A DNA stretch of 64,000 bases, from positions 434,001 through 498,000 of the forward strand of contig JAJUPC010000039.1 of NCBI GenBank assembly GCA_023614405.1, written 5' to 3'. Below the pieces are notes generated by a model. That model saw nothing but the letters and a program-made list of their open reading frames with translations, was not told where the DNA came from and ran no database searches. How positions within the stretch are numbered: position 1 is the first letter of the stretch; every line of letters begins with the position of its first letter. The position numbers were made by a program, and so were the translations under genes. The stretch comes from Avena insularis (Eukaryota > Streptophyta > Magnoliopsida > Poales > Poaceae). Of this stretch, positions 44,086 to 56,284 are shown one piece after another.

Positions 44086-45030
44086 ATGAACTGTAATGCA
44101 GTCGAAAGAGGCTACAGAGCTGCTCCAGGCGCCGTGCCACATGGCGCACCACCACCACCACCTGGGCCACCCCCGAACGGAACCGCGCCGGACCAGCACC
44201 ACGGGGGCAAACCGTACCCATGGGCCATGGGTACCATGATGATCCAAAAGGGGCGCCCCTCCAACGGGGTGCAGAAGGCCATCCCTCGCCAAGTCATCTT
44301 GGCCACACACTCGCCGCCATCCACGACTGAGTACCTCAGTGGTAGCGAGTCGTGCATCACCTTCAACAAACGTGACCATCCGCCTCAGATACCTCGCCCA
44401 GGTCATTGCCCCCTCGTACTTGAGGCGCAAATTGGAGGCTTCGACATGAGTCGCGTCTTCATGGACGGCAGAAGCGGAATCAACCTCATATTCGCGAGTA
44501 CCTTGCGAGCAATGAGGATCCCTCTAACTTGCCTAGAGGCATCAGACACAAGGTTCCACGGCATCGTCCCAGGGAAAGGCGTATACCCCCTGGGAAAAAT
44601 CAACCTCGACGTCATCTTCGGCATGCCGAAGAATTTCCGGCGCGAGCGCATCGACTTCGAGGTCGTCGACTGGCCTTCACAATACCATTGCATCCTTGGG
44701 CGCGTCGCATTCGCTCGGTTCATGGTAGTGCCCCAGTACGCCTACCTGCAGATGAAAATGCTAGGTCCCAACGGCGTCATAACAATCAACGGGAGCTTTG
44801 AGCGATCTGACAGTTGCGACAGGGAATCCAACAGAATCTCCCAGTCCTTCGGCATGCAGGAGGAACTCGCAAGACTGAAAGAGACGACAGACAACAGTCT
44901 GCCTCCCCTGAGTAGGCCAAGCTCACCTGACCTCTCCTTCGACTCATCTGTGCACACAAAGAAGGTGCAGGTCCATCCATCAGATCCCGTCAAAACGACC
45001 CTCATCGCCAACAACTTGAGTCCCGCATAG
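44086..45030 (+). pseudogene. Aspartic protease region of gypsy B
   Basis: This is an open frame of 314 codons. After a Pro-rich N-terminus come GSESCITFNKRDHP and the retropepsin-like core with a single catalytic motif VFMDGRSGINLIFASTL. Normally D-(T/S/G)-G-(S/A)-(S/D) follows; here it is DGRSG, so the motif has an Arg substitution that may weaken activity. Later motifs (FHGIVPGKGVYPLGKI, YHCILGRVAFARF) match the second half of the retropepsin fold. The frame stops at TAG 45028-45030, where the linker to RT begins. Confidence 0.85.
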
Positions 45031-48000
45031 AAACTTGCGCTCGTCGAATTCCTCCGTGAGCACTGTGAATTTTTTCCCTGGTGTCCTGCGGACATACCAG
45101 GAGTTCCCAGGGAATTCGCCGAGCACGCACTCAACATCAACCACAGCGCAAGGCCAGTCAAGCAAACAATCAGGCGACTGTCAGAGCCACGAGCGTAGGC
45201 AGTTGGAATAGAGATCAACAGACTCCTCGAGGCCAAGTTCATACGCGAGATCAAGGAAAGCAATTGGCTCGCCAACACGGTGCTGGTACCAAAAAAGGAC
45301 ACGGATATCCTACGGATGTGCATGGACTTCACTTCTTTAAACAAGCACTACCTAAAAGATCACTTCCCGCTGCCGCGGATCGACCAGATCATCGACTCCA
45401 CCGCTGGATGCGAGCGCCTCTGCTTCCTCAATGCCTACTCAGGCTATAATCAAATTCGAATGAAGGAGGAAGACTAGGATAAAACAGCGTTTACAATGCC
45501 CTTTGGTGTGTTCTGCTACAACACAATGCCCTTCGGGCTAAAAAAACACGGGAGCCACCTACCAGTGGTGCATGCAGGCTTGCCTCAAGGAACAACTGGG
45601 TCGCAACATCCAAGTCTATGTCAACGACATAGTAATCAAGACCAAGGAGGAAGCCTCTCTAATCGACGATTTGCGCGAAACCTTCGCTAACCTCGATCGC
45701 TACCGGATCAAGCTCAATCCGGACAAATGCGCCTTTGGCGTACCATCTGGGTCGCTACTCGGATATCTCATCTCCGCGAGGGGAATCGAGGCGAACCCGA
45801 AGAAGATAAAAGCCATACTTACCATGGAGAAGCCGAAGAACATAAGAGGCATCCAGCAACTGGCCGGACGAATCGCAGCCCTTAGTCGATTTATCAGTCG
45901 GATGGGTGAAAAGGCACTGCCCTTCTACCAGCTCCTCCGCAAAGCGGAAAAATTCGAGTGGACCAATGAAGCGCAAGAAGCATTCGAAGATCTCAAGCGC
46001 CTGCTATCCACTTCGCCAGTGCTGGTGACTCCACGAGAAAGGGAACCAGTGTTGCTGTACATATCCTCTACCAACCAGGTGGTCAGCACAGTGCTCGTCG
46101 TCAAGCGGGCTGAGGAAAACAAGGTCCACGGCATACAACGCTCGGTATACTACCTCAGCGAGGTCCTCACACCAACAAAACAGCGGTACCCGCAGTACCA
46201 AAAGCTGGCGTACGGCGTCTTTATGACCGCCCGGCGACTGCGCCACTATTTCCAGGAACACCCAATCGTGGTAGTCAACGACGCCCCGTTGGGACATATC
46301 CTCAAAAACCCCGACGCCACGGGGCGAGTCGCGCTTTGGGGAATAGAGTTGTCTCCACGAGACATCACATATGAAAAACGCGACACAATCAAGTCGCAAG
46401 TGCTCCCTGACTTTCTCGTGCACTGGATGGAGAACCAGCTCCCGGACAAGCCAGATATGTCCTACCTCTGGACAATGCACTTCGATGGGTCCAAGCGGAA
46501 AGACGGAGCAGGCGCAGGTGTCATACTGACATCACCTCAAGGGGACAAGCTAAAGTATATCCTGCGAATGCAGTTCACAGCCTCAAACAACGAGGCTGAG
46601 TACGAGGCCCTGTTGCACGGGATGAGGATGGCAAAAGCTTGCGGCGCCAAGAGGCTCATCATATATGGCGACTCCAAGTTGGTCGTCAACCAAACAATGC
46701 ATGAGTGCGACACACTGAACGACAACATGATCGCGTACCATGATCTCTATGATACACTCGAAGGAGACTTCGATGGTTGCAAGCTGCGGCACATAGGTCG
46801 TGAAAGAAACGAGGAGGCGGATGCACTCGCCAACATAGGCTCTACCTGCGCCCCCATACCACCTGGGGTATTTTTCGAGCGCATATGTGAACGCTCCATC
46901 AAGCCAAAGGCCGCAGAGAAGAAAACAAGCGCAACAATGGACTCGGGGGCTACGCCACCGAATGAGCCAATGGCACTCGATGACTTGGAGCTGGACACAG
47001 GACTCGAAGGACCAATGAGCGTCATGATGATCGAGCAATCTTGGACGCAGCCACACATTACATACCTCCTCAGCAAGAGACTACCGGACGACCCGACAGA
47101 TGCACGGCACATCGCGCGGTGCTCCAAGGCATTCGTCGTTTTCAACGGCGAACTGTATAAACGCTGCATCACAGGAGTTCTACAACAATGTGTCTCCATG
47201 GCCGATGGAAGAGCAGTTCTCCTCGATATCCATGAAGGGACCTGCGGTCACCACGCCGGCAATCGCGCCCTCGTTGCCAAAGCTCTACGTGCTGGATTTT
47301 ACTGGCCCACGGCCATGCGCGACGCCAAGGACATAGTCGAAAAATGCAATGCTTGCCAGCGATTCGCGAACAAGCCACACGCACCAGGTGCAGAGCTACG
47401 GCCTATTCCATTGGCTTGGCCCTTCGCACAGTAGGGACTCGACATGGTTGGCAAGCTTCCACGGTCCTCGCGCGGAGGTTACGTCTACCTATTGGTTGCA
47501 GTCAACAAATTCACCAAGTGGATCGAGGCCATGTCGTTGACCAACCAATCAGGGCACAGCGCAGTCAAGTTCTTCGAGTCCATCGTCTACCGCTTCGGCG
47601 TGCCGCACAGCATGATCACCGACAATGGGACGAACTTCACATCCAAGGAGTTCCAAGAATTCTGCGAGAACTTGGGGATCAACATCAGCTACGCCTCAGT
47701 AGCGCATCCACAGACCAACGGTCAGGTGGAAAAAGCAAACAAGCTTGTCTGTAGCGGAATCAAGAAGCGACTCCTCCGACCACTCGAACAAGCCGCGGGT
47801 TGCTGGCCAGATGAGCTGCAATCCGTACTCTGGAGCCTACGTACAACTCCAAACAGCGCCACGGGCTACACGCCATTCCTTATGGTACACGGAGCAGAAG
47901 CAGTACTACCCTCCGAGGTACGGTACAAGGCGCCGCGCGTGGTCGCTTACAGCGAACAAGAGTCATCCCTTACACTCGAAGACTCCGTCGACCTCCTTGA

Positions 48001-48276
48001 CGAAGCAAGATAAATCACCGCAGAAAGATCCATGATCTACCAGTAGAACCTGTGCAACTACCATAGTACAAGGCTTCGCCCCAGATCCTTCGTCGAAGGT
48101 GACCTAGTCCTGCGAATGAAGCAGAAGGGGCATCTCAAGCTCGAGTCCCCTGGGAAGGACCGTACGTGGTTACAGAAGTAATCCCAGGTGGCGCCTATCG
48201 CCTTCAAGATTTAGAGATAGGAGTCGCATACTCTAACCCTTGGAACGTCGCACAACTGCGACGCTTCTACCCCTAG
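45031..48276 (+). pseudogene. Pol of gypsy B: RT, RNase H, second RNase H, integrase
   Basis: Reading in order: RT N-part (FIREIKESNWLANTVLVPKK, MCMDFTSLNKHYLKDHFPLP; stops at about 45196 and 45475, frameshift near 45560), with the second catalytic box read as YVNDIVIK instead of YVDD. Next is a connection and first RNase H (about 46030-46430). A second RNase H follows (MHFDGSKRKDGAGAGVIL, SNNEAEYEALLHGM, IYGDSKLVVNQ, EEADALANI; about 46470-46850), archaeal-like and diagnostic of the Tat lineage. Integrase comes after it (zinc finger HEGTCGHHAG ... CNACQRF; core GLDMVGKLP, VAVNKFTKWIEA, ITDNGTNFTSKEF, QTNGQVEKANK) with a TAG at 47432. The C-terminal end EGPYVVTEVIPGGAYRL ... WNVAQLRRFYP ends at TAG 48276, after a frameshift near 48160. 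Confidence 0.94.
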
Positions 48277-48714
48277 TCGTTTTTTACTTTTACATCGCAA
48301 ATAAGGCTACTCAGCCAAGGCTACTTAGCCGCACATTGTACCTCACACTGTTCTTCGAATAAATAAAAGCTAAATGCCCCAAAACTCTGTGTTTTTCTTT
48401 CACTTTGTCAATTTTTATACTTGGGGGCTGCGCCACCCTACATACATCTGTTCTTCGAACCAAAAATGCGATATCCTGAGTAGCTGGCACATCAATCGAA
48501 CCCCTTAACACAAACTCAACCCAGCTGCAACGCACCTGAAAGGTTGACAAGGGACCGAGATAAAGGATGGCCAGGCTAACGAAAAGGACTCGCATAGTGC
48601 AACGCACCTCACACTAACAAAGCTGTTTATACACATTCGATAATAAATTATCTATAACATATATATGAACTTTACAACACAAATACACTTATGTGCACGA
48701 TACAAATTTGGCTA
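48277..48714 (+). other. Non-coding stretch between pol and antisense gene, gypsy B
   Basis: It separates two convergent genes. It holds CGAATAAATAAAAGC at about 48355, usable as a polyadenylation signal for pol, and a stretch GGGGGCTGCGCCACCCT at about 48423. No gene was seen. The same sequence starts copy A at 11322. Confidence 0.7.
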
Positions 48715-51700
48715 CTATTGCAATAGAAGAACGTTGGTTTGTTCCTCGAAGAAGTCGACGATCTCCTCTGCTGGATGGTCCACCGCCTGATAATGCGCTA
48801 CCATATTCCAGGCAGATCCTGCTGGCAGTGCTGGTGGCCCAGAGGCAATGGCGTCAACATCCACGTCAGGCCTGCGCAATCGCACATTTGAGAGGGCAGC
48901 CTTGGCACCAGCCGCCAACTGCTGCCTCACGCACTCGCGAACCGCAGACATATCTTGAAATTTGGCAAGGAGAGCCAGCAGGCTCGATGGAGCGTCATCC
49001 AACTGGAACATCGCTCGATAAATGTTCTTCAAGCACGACTGCGACTTCTTTAGGAAGAGCAGCACTCGCGATGCGTGATCCTGCAGGGTCGCTAACGTAG
49101 TCGCATGATCATGATCTACCCAGAAGTATCAACTCTCTTGAAGTTGCTCCTTGGTAAGATCATGAAGGCGAATGGCAATTCTATCCTTCTCCTCCTGCGG
49201 ATGGCGCGCGCTAACAACTACACGAAGCAGCATCAATAGCATGAGTACAACGTACTGTTGCGGGTAACTACAAAGAAAAAGATGAGAATAAGCAAACTAA
49301 CACTTAAACTGGTCGCCAGCTACGTCACCTCGCCAAGCAGATATTGCTCGCGGGCGGCGGCTTTTTCCGCCTTCGACTTCCAGACGTCTACGTTACCGCG
49401 GATCAGGGGCAACTCACACTCCAGCTTCTTCACACATTCACGAAGTCGCGAAAGCAAGGATAGCTCCTCTACCCTGGAGCGCGGTGGTGCCACTGCATCA
49501 TCAAGAGATGGCGAGTCCTGGGTTCCCCCCTACGGGATCACTCGATGTACCCTACCACAAGTCCAGATAGAGGCAAATAAGGCGACCAAATTAACACAAA
49601 AGCAAAGGGAACAGATGCATTCAAGATAAGCATAAGTATCCATAGACACACTCGCCAGCAGGCATGTTCTTAAGACCAAAAGGACAATTAATCAACTATT
49701 ACAAAAGCTAACTATGGAGCAGCTGCCTTCTTCGACTTCGACGGCTTCGGAGGCTTCATCAAGTTCGTGGCAGTATCAGAGGCCACTGACTTTCTGCCAG
49801 CTCCTGAGGCCGAAGCTTTCGCCACCTTCTTGGCACGATGGAGCTCTTCCGAGTACTTCGCAACAGTATTTATCAATTGATGCCCGTATTTGCTACAGGC
49901 AGTCGCGAAGGGAGCTAAGACTACCTACTGACCATCTGCACCAACAGGCATCGCCTTCGACACCGTGGAAGGATTGATCTCGGATCCGTGGGCTTGCACC
50001 ATGGCGAGTGACATGGAAGCGCCAGCCGCGCGGAGAGAGTTCTTGTAGGTGGAAGGCACGCCACCGGCGAGTGACTCCACCAGCTCGTCCATGTTATCGA
50101 TTAGCTCCGCCTTCGGCATCAACTCCTCCTAGAGGCGACTGAGGGTGACCTTGGCCTTGGAAAATGTATCTTGGACGGCAGCGCTATGGTCCTCGACTGC
50201 AGACACCGCGCCTGCCAGAGCGTCATCGCGATGAAGGGCCTGTGGGTCAAAGCTCAAATCGCCAGCATCTGCATAGAAAACCCACACATGGATCAAACCT
50301 TCAGCGCCACCAGCAAAAACTCTAGATGCAGAGAAGGACAACAATAAAATATCTACCAGCGAAGGTACCTGAGAGGGCCTTGGCGACTGAGAACAGTTGC
50401 CCTTCGACCAACTTTTCCCTGGCCGCAAAGGAGGCATGCAGATCCTGTTCGCACTTCTGTGCCTCGTCACGAGCCGCGATTGCCTCGTCGCGCCCCTTCA
50501 CAGCTGCGGCCAATGTCTTCTCCAAGGTGGCGACGTTGCGCAGTAAAGCATTATGCTCAGCTACACGGCAATCAAAAGTTGACTATCAGTCGACTATACC
50601 AAAAAATGATAAGACGAAAAATAATAAGTGTAGAACACTCACTTTCGACCACGCGGTGACGCGTCTCCAGCATTGCATGCTGGCGACCCATCGCCATCAC
50701 CTGCTCTGCCACTTGCGCGGCTTCCTTTACAAGGAGCTGTCACACAAACAAGGAATCAGTGAGGGCAATAGAGAACGTCGACTGCCACACTAAAAAGAGG
50801 GAATGATATACTTACATGGTCCTCCAGCGACTCCGAATAGGTTTGTTGTACCGTTATCCGAGCAACCATTCGATGCTCCCCTACGTGAGGAGAGCTCGAA
50901 GAATTGTGCCGGGAGTGGGATGCCACTAGAGGGCAAGGAGTGTGCTCGACCTCTGCCTTGGCCCTTGAGGTCGCGACTCCCGATTCCTTCAAAAACTCGA
51001 CGTCGCCAGAAGATGACGACGCCTCTTGACTACAAGACCAAATCCCCATTGAGAAAGGGCAAACTCCAGGGCAAAGCCAACAAGAAGAAAACAGAGAAGA
51101 AAAAATGAACTCAAAAGCTTACCAGTCAAACTTGTCAAAATCAAATGTGTCCTCCACCGACTCCGATGAAGAGTCCTTAGGAAATCGCATCTTCTTGCAC
51201 GAAGATGGTGCCACAGCTCTCATAGGAACGGCGGGAATTGGCGACTCCGTGCCAACAGCCGTGCCTTCTGGATTCGAAGAAGACGACGCGTCGGAATCCT
51301 CGCTGCGCGAACGCTTGTGAGTATCTGGCTCTCGGACTCGGGGGCTTGCTCTTCCACATCAGAAGGGACAGTCGACTCAGACTCGTCCTCTTCCAAAGCT
51401 TCGCGAGGAATAATCCCCTCAGGGAGAGGGGGCATACAAGGCGACACCGCCCAATCCTGCATACAGACAGCGAAGTTCAGCGAAAAGAACAAGTAAGCAA
51501 CAGAAAGGCAATCGTGAAAATATGCTACTGCGTAGCACAACTATACCTCAGGAGGGGGATTCGAAGCATCAAAAGGAGGAACAACTAGCTCACTCGGAAG
51601 CACATCCTTGCAAGTGTACTTCGTGACCAGTCGAATCCTCTTATCCACCTCACTCAGAGACATGCCATCGGCAGACACGCGAGTGGCATCATCAGCGCCA

Positions 51701-52566
51701 GCCTATTGAAACATAGGATGGACTCTGGCTTGGAGAGGCTGGACGCGACGGCACAGCCAAGTTCTGATAAGGGTGCAGCCTCCCTCTTCTGCGCCTATGC
51801 GACTCTCTAGGTCACAGACCCATTGATACAGCGCGTCTGTCTCCGCGAGTTCGCCGGGCATAACTACGTTCTTCCAAGAACGCATCTTCTTGCAGGGAGT
51901 CGCGGGATCGAAGGGTGCGAGTCCAAAGTGCTCATCTTTGGCCTTCTGATAACGGACATAGAACCATTTGTCCCTCCATCCCTGGATGGACTTGGTGAGC
52001 TTGATGTCGAAGTAGGTGGCGGATGGGCCGACATGGATTCCGCAACCACCTACGTCATAAACTAAAGAGCCAGATGCGGACTAACGCTCCAATTTAAATA
52101 AGCGCTTGAAAAGACCAAAGTGTGGCTCGATTCCGAGCCAACACTCGCAAAGAGTGATGAAACAGGTGATGTGGAGTATAGAATTTGGGGACAGCTGATG
52201 GAGCTGGAGCCCGTAGAAACAAAGAAGACCCCTAAGAAAGGGGTGGAGAGGCAAGGAAAGACCGCAAATGACGAATGCACGAAACATCACTCGAAAACCA
52301 GCGGGAGGAGCAGGAATGGTCTCACCGCTGGGGACGCACACATCGGTGACTCCTGCGGAGATAACTCCATCTTGGCGAAGAAGACAGAGATCCGAAGCAT
52401 TGATGATGGAAGGGCGCCATGCACCATTTGTCACGCGGGTGCCCACGACCTTCTTTTTCCCGCCGGCGGTAGCGCTGGTGCCCGCAGCAGTGGAGCCACC
52501 CTTCTTCTTTGCCGTGGCAACGGTGGCCGCGGAATCAGCAACAGCGCCTCCTTTCTTCTTCCCCAT
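48715..52566 (-). pseudogene. Antisense gene of gypsy B (multi-exon)
   Basis: It begins at ATG 52566 (MGKKKGGAVADSAATVATAK). The conserved domain is PPAGFRVMFRAFVICGLSLP, LLCFYGLQLHQLSPNSILH, GIEPHFGLFKRLF, followed by a stop at 52081 and continuing WRDKWFYVRYQKA. Later exons: IRLVTKYTCKDVLPSE, ending with donor GAG|GTATAG at about 51548; DWAVSPCMPPLPEGIIPRE after the acceptor TGCAG at about 51463; DTFDFDKFDW; SRHNSSSSPHVGEHRMV; a coiled coil (LEKTLAAAVKGRDEAIAARD); DELVESLAGGVPSTYKNSLR; and the last exon ending VDFFEEQTNVLLLQ at 48715. Exon order, splice sites and domain match copies A and C. This is probably a second, self-contained gene under its own control; I see no TATA box I would trust. 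Confidence 0.78.
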
Positions 52567-53049
52567 TGAACGGCGGCGATGCGAGCGTAGAAAGTAGCTC
52601 GGAAACGAGCGGAAGTGGTCCAGTGCTGTGGAGGAAACGAGCGCAAGGAAAAGCAGAAGAGCAGCAGCAATGGCGATGGCAGCAAGGAAGAAAGAGCGCA
52701 GATGGGAAATTACCGTCGTAGCAGCGCTACTTAACCCCTAGAAGATGCAATCCAATGGCTCAGAAAAACCCTACTGGATGCGTGGCACACATCATGTTGG
52801 ACACATGGAGAAGAGGAAGCGCGAACCGTCCCTCCACTTCTCCCATTATGCGTGGAAATCGAGGAGGTGCAGTTAAAAATAAGATTACGCACGCCCAGTC
52901 AAATCAAAGTCAGGAAGTGGGACCCACCGCTCGTCACGTCCCGTCAAACTCGCTCACGCGGGCAACTAATGCCATACAAGCGTCAGCACTGACGTCATCA
53001 AAGCTACACAGCGGAAAACTTCGACTACTTTAGTCCTTGCTGGAGTCTT

Positions 53050-53410
53050 CGACTCCACCAAGCACTCGGGGGCTACTCCCATAGGGAGCACTAGCCGCGC
53101 ACCTTACGATTTTTCTTTTCTTGTTGAAGGAATGTTCACAATCACAATCGAACCCAACCACTCGAAACACGGTTCGATTACGGACATGGGTTACTCCCAT
53201 AGGGAGCGCCGGACACAATTTTGACTGAAATAATCAAGCAAAAGACGACAGCAGTCGCAAAAGTGTTTTAGTCCCTGCCTGAGTCTTCGACTGAAACAAG
53301 CAAGCAAAAGACGACAGCAGTCACAAAAGTTCTTTAGTCCCTGCCTGAGTCTTCGACTCAACCAGGCACTCGAGGGCTACTCCCATAGGGAGCGCTGGTC
53401 ATGCACCCTA
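53050..53410 (+). repeat. Degenerate repeat with CTCCCATAGGGAG palindrome, gypsy B
   Basis: Copies lie at about 53075, 53193 and 53381, each with a short CGGGGGCTA- or GGGTTA-type lead-in and GCACCTTA/GCACCCTA after it (except the middle copy). A short duplication of CTGCCTGAGTCTTCGACT (about 53275 and 53341) increases the spacing in this copy. Confidence 0.75.
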
Positions 53411-53944
53411 TGATTATTTGCACAGAAAACTGTGTGTTGATAACGTCCGCACTCGCAGTTCATGGCGACACCGCCTCATAATTTTTCCCTACAAAGAGAC
53501 TACGTCCCCTGGGTCGCTCGAATCGTCTCCGCGATGATAAAATTCGGATGCCGCGCTTACAGCGTGAAGGTAAGACCTGAATAAGTCCTGACAACGCATT
53601 TAACTGTGCACTACCAGAAATATATTCGTGCCTACAGGAACGATGAACATGCCTTGACGGACGCGTCAAGTGCTCACACCCATATAACTGCAATTCGACT
53701 CATGTAAGACCTCCGTGGCCTGAGTCGAATTACACCAGCACTTTTCCGGATTCGAGTCCGGGGACTCGAGTTCGAGTAGATTGCGTTGTTTCACCCTAAG
53801 GTGGTTAACCGATACCGGTACTTCTGTTATATCAGGCACGTATATCAACAATCCCTATGACACAAATAAAAGCAGTCGAAATGTATTCGATCAAGCACTC
53901 GAAGACTTCAAAAGTCCCCAGTTGAATCTGCGATTCCACTGGAC

Positions 53945-53957
53945 ACTCGGGGGCTAC
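53945..53957 (+). other. Polypurine tract region of gypsy B
   Basis: ACTCGGGGGCTAC precedes the LTR start TGACATGGG. The G-run is the only purine-rich stretch directly before the 3' LTR. Confidence 0.7.
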
Positions 53958-54435
53958 TGACATGGGTATACCCTACAGGTACTCGAGACGGTCCAAATAC
54001 GTATAGGCCCATGGTGTCGCCAAGGCCCGGATGAAAGGACTCGAGTGACCTACGGACTCTCGATTGCTTGAAGGACAAGAAGAAGCTAAAGATAGAAAGT
54101 TTGAAGGGGAAAACCCTAACTTGTAACCGACTCGACCTGCTACCCGAGACCTAGCCTATCTATATAAAGGCTAGGAGGGGAAGCGAGGAGGACGCACGCA
54201 ACCCTAGTTTCCACAACCCTCGCCAGATTGCATCTGCGCACCATTGTAACTTTTGACTCCTTCGATAATTCCACGAGAAGACAAGCAGGAGTAGGGACCT
54301 CTACGAGGCCTGAACCTGGGTAAATCCTTTGTCCCCTGTGTGCTTGTTTGCTAGCCGATAGATGTCTCCAACGCTCCCTCCTTCTCCAAAACTCAAGTCC
54401 ATAACAATGGGCATTAATGAGTTAAACCCTCGTCA
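53958..54435 (+). repeat. 3' LTR of gypsy B
   Basis: It runs TGACATGGG to CCCTCGTCA, nearly identical to the 5' LTR (about 15 substitutions, two short indels). It is followed by the target duplication GTAGT at 54436-54440. Confidence 0.95.
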
Positions 54436-55084
54436 GTAGTTAACTGATACTAATGCATCTGTTAAATCAGGCATGCACATGAACAATCCCTATGACATAA
54501 ACAGAGCAATCGAAAAATATACTCAGTCATGCACTCAAAATGCTTCATAAAGTCTCCAGTCGAATTTGCGATTCCACTGGACACTCGGGGGTACTGACAT
54601 GGGTATACCCTACAAGTACTCGATCTTGGTATATACGGCCTAAATATAGGGGGAACCCATGGTGTCGCCAAGGCCCAAACAGAGGACTCGAGTAACTTAT
54701 GGACTCTCGATTGTTTGAAGAACAAGAAGAAGCTAAAGATAGAAAGTTCAAAGGGGGAAACCCTAAACTGTAACCGACTCGACCTGCTACCTGGGACCTT
54801 GCATATCTATATAAAGGCTAGGAGGGGGCAGCGAGGAGGACACACGGAACCCTAGTTTCCACAACCTTCGCCAGATTGCATCTGCGCACCATTGTAATCT
54901 TCGATTCCCTCAATAATTCCACGAGCAGACAAGCAGGAGTAGGGATCTCTGCGAGGCCTAAACCTGGGTAAATCTTTGAGTCCCCTGTGTGGTTGTTTGC
55001 TAGCCGATAGATGTCTCCAGTGCTCCCTCCTTCTCCAAAACCCAAGTCCATAACAATGGGCATTGATGAGATAAACCCTCGTCA
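54436..55084 (+). mobile_element. Tat gypsy copy C, right segment with its 3' LTR (54595-55084)
   Basis: Copy C continues from GTAGTTAACTGATAC, as in copy A at 16738. About 155 bp later its LTR starts with TGACATGGG at 54595 and ends CCCTCGTCA at 55084 (490 bp). This LTR keeps the 46 bases near its 5' end that are missing in copy A. The minus-strand copia follows directly, as at 17342. Confidence 0.92.
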
Positions 55085-56213
55085 ACCGGTATCCACACAT
55101 ACAGGAAGGAGCTTCGGACAGAGGATTTCTAGATCCTGTCTAGCCCAAAATGGAAGTGGAGAAACTGACGGCTAGTTCAGGTACTATCCCTTGTCACTCC
55201 ACTTATATACACTCCTAGTTGGGCTCAATGCTTGAGGCCCATCTAGGCTATACTCCAATCTCCATATGGATCTAATCCACATGGGCTCCTTACCCTTAAG
55301 TGTGTGACCATGTAGGTTCACGTATAGCTAGACACGACATGATCTACTCCTCCAAGTATCCCGTCATGGATTTGAGTCCAACTCACTCCCATGAACACTT
55401 GGTCTCAAGTCGATAGATGGTAGCGGCCTCTAGCAAGACGTGCCAACTCCCAAGTGACGTAAAGTCAAAAGACGAACCTTCAATGTGACTTTCTTCCAAA
55501 TCCCTTTGCCACACGATATATCTGTTAAGCTATAGGCGAGTAGTTGCCATCCCTTTAATAGCTTAACTCTCTTCTCGTACCATGATATGTGATTCACTGG
55601 ACTAACTCTTAGGCCGACTCCTCAGTTAACACTTAACTGAGTAGCGCATGGCCATGCTTCCGAATCATATCACACGAGAGGGCCCAGAGAATATCTCTCC
55701 ATTACGGAGGGGAAAATCCCATCTTGGTAATCCACGTCACGCATCTTGCTTCACAACCAACCCGAACTCTACCTTTATAACTACCGCTTTACAGAACTGC
55801 GTTTGATAGAACCTAAGTTGGCGATCCACAACTCGGATCATGCAATCACCTCAGGTCAAAGGATTCCATTGCTTGAGACTGCAAATGACAACATGCTCGT
55901 TGCATCTCAATTGTGGGTCAGTCTGACTCGCTAAACTCTTTAGCCGAATCACTATAAGTCGGAATAGCATCACTATGCCCATGACAAGTGGAACCGTGTC
56001 ATCAGCCAACTTGCACATTGGTCTAAGTTGTGTGTCCAGCACAACCTCAATGACCAAGGACAATCCAATATGAACAATCATGAATACATAGTTCCACAAC
56101 TGAATCACGCATTCAGTGATACGTATTTGATGTTCATATAAGGAAAACTTTACTTTATGAATACTTTGGGAAATATCATCAACCATGATTGCCTCTAGGG
56201 CATATTCCCAATA
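55085..56213 (-). repeat. 3' LTR (partial) of the minus-strand copia, copy 2
   Basis: It is homologous to 17342-18470. The outer terminal TGTTGGG reads TATTGGG here (56207-56213). The same polypurine tract follows at 56214-56227. Confidence 0.8.
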
Positions 56214-56284
56214 GTCTCCCACTTGCACTAGAGTCAATCATCCTGACATCACATGTCTAGGCATCTAATGCCCATGGCTCTTAC

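Larger units (their letters stand above)
41363..54435 (+). mobile_element. Complete Tat-lineage Ty3/gypsy retrotransposon copy B, 13,073 bp
   Basis: Paired LTRs (473 and 478 bp) are flanked by GTAGT duplications. The order is LTR, primer-binding site, gag, protease, RT, RNase H, second RNase H, integrase, a long 3' region with an antisense gene, polypurine tract, LTR. A second, archaeal-like RNase H and an antisense gene downstream of pol are marks of the Tat lineage. It inserted into copy C of its own family, about 155 bp upstream of the outer LTR. The LTRs differ by about 15 substitutions plus two indels in my hand alignment (about 3%). All genes are broken by stops or frameshifts. Confidence 0.96.
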
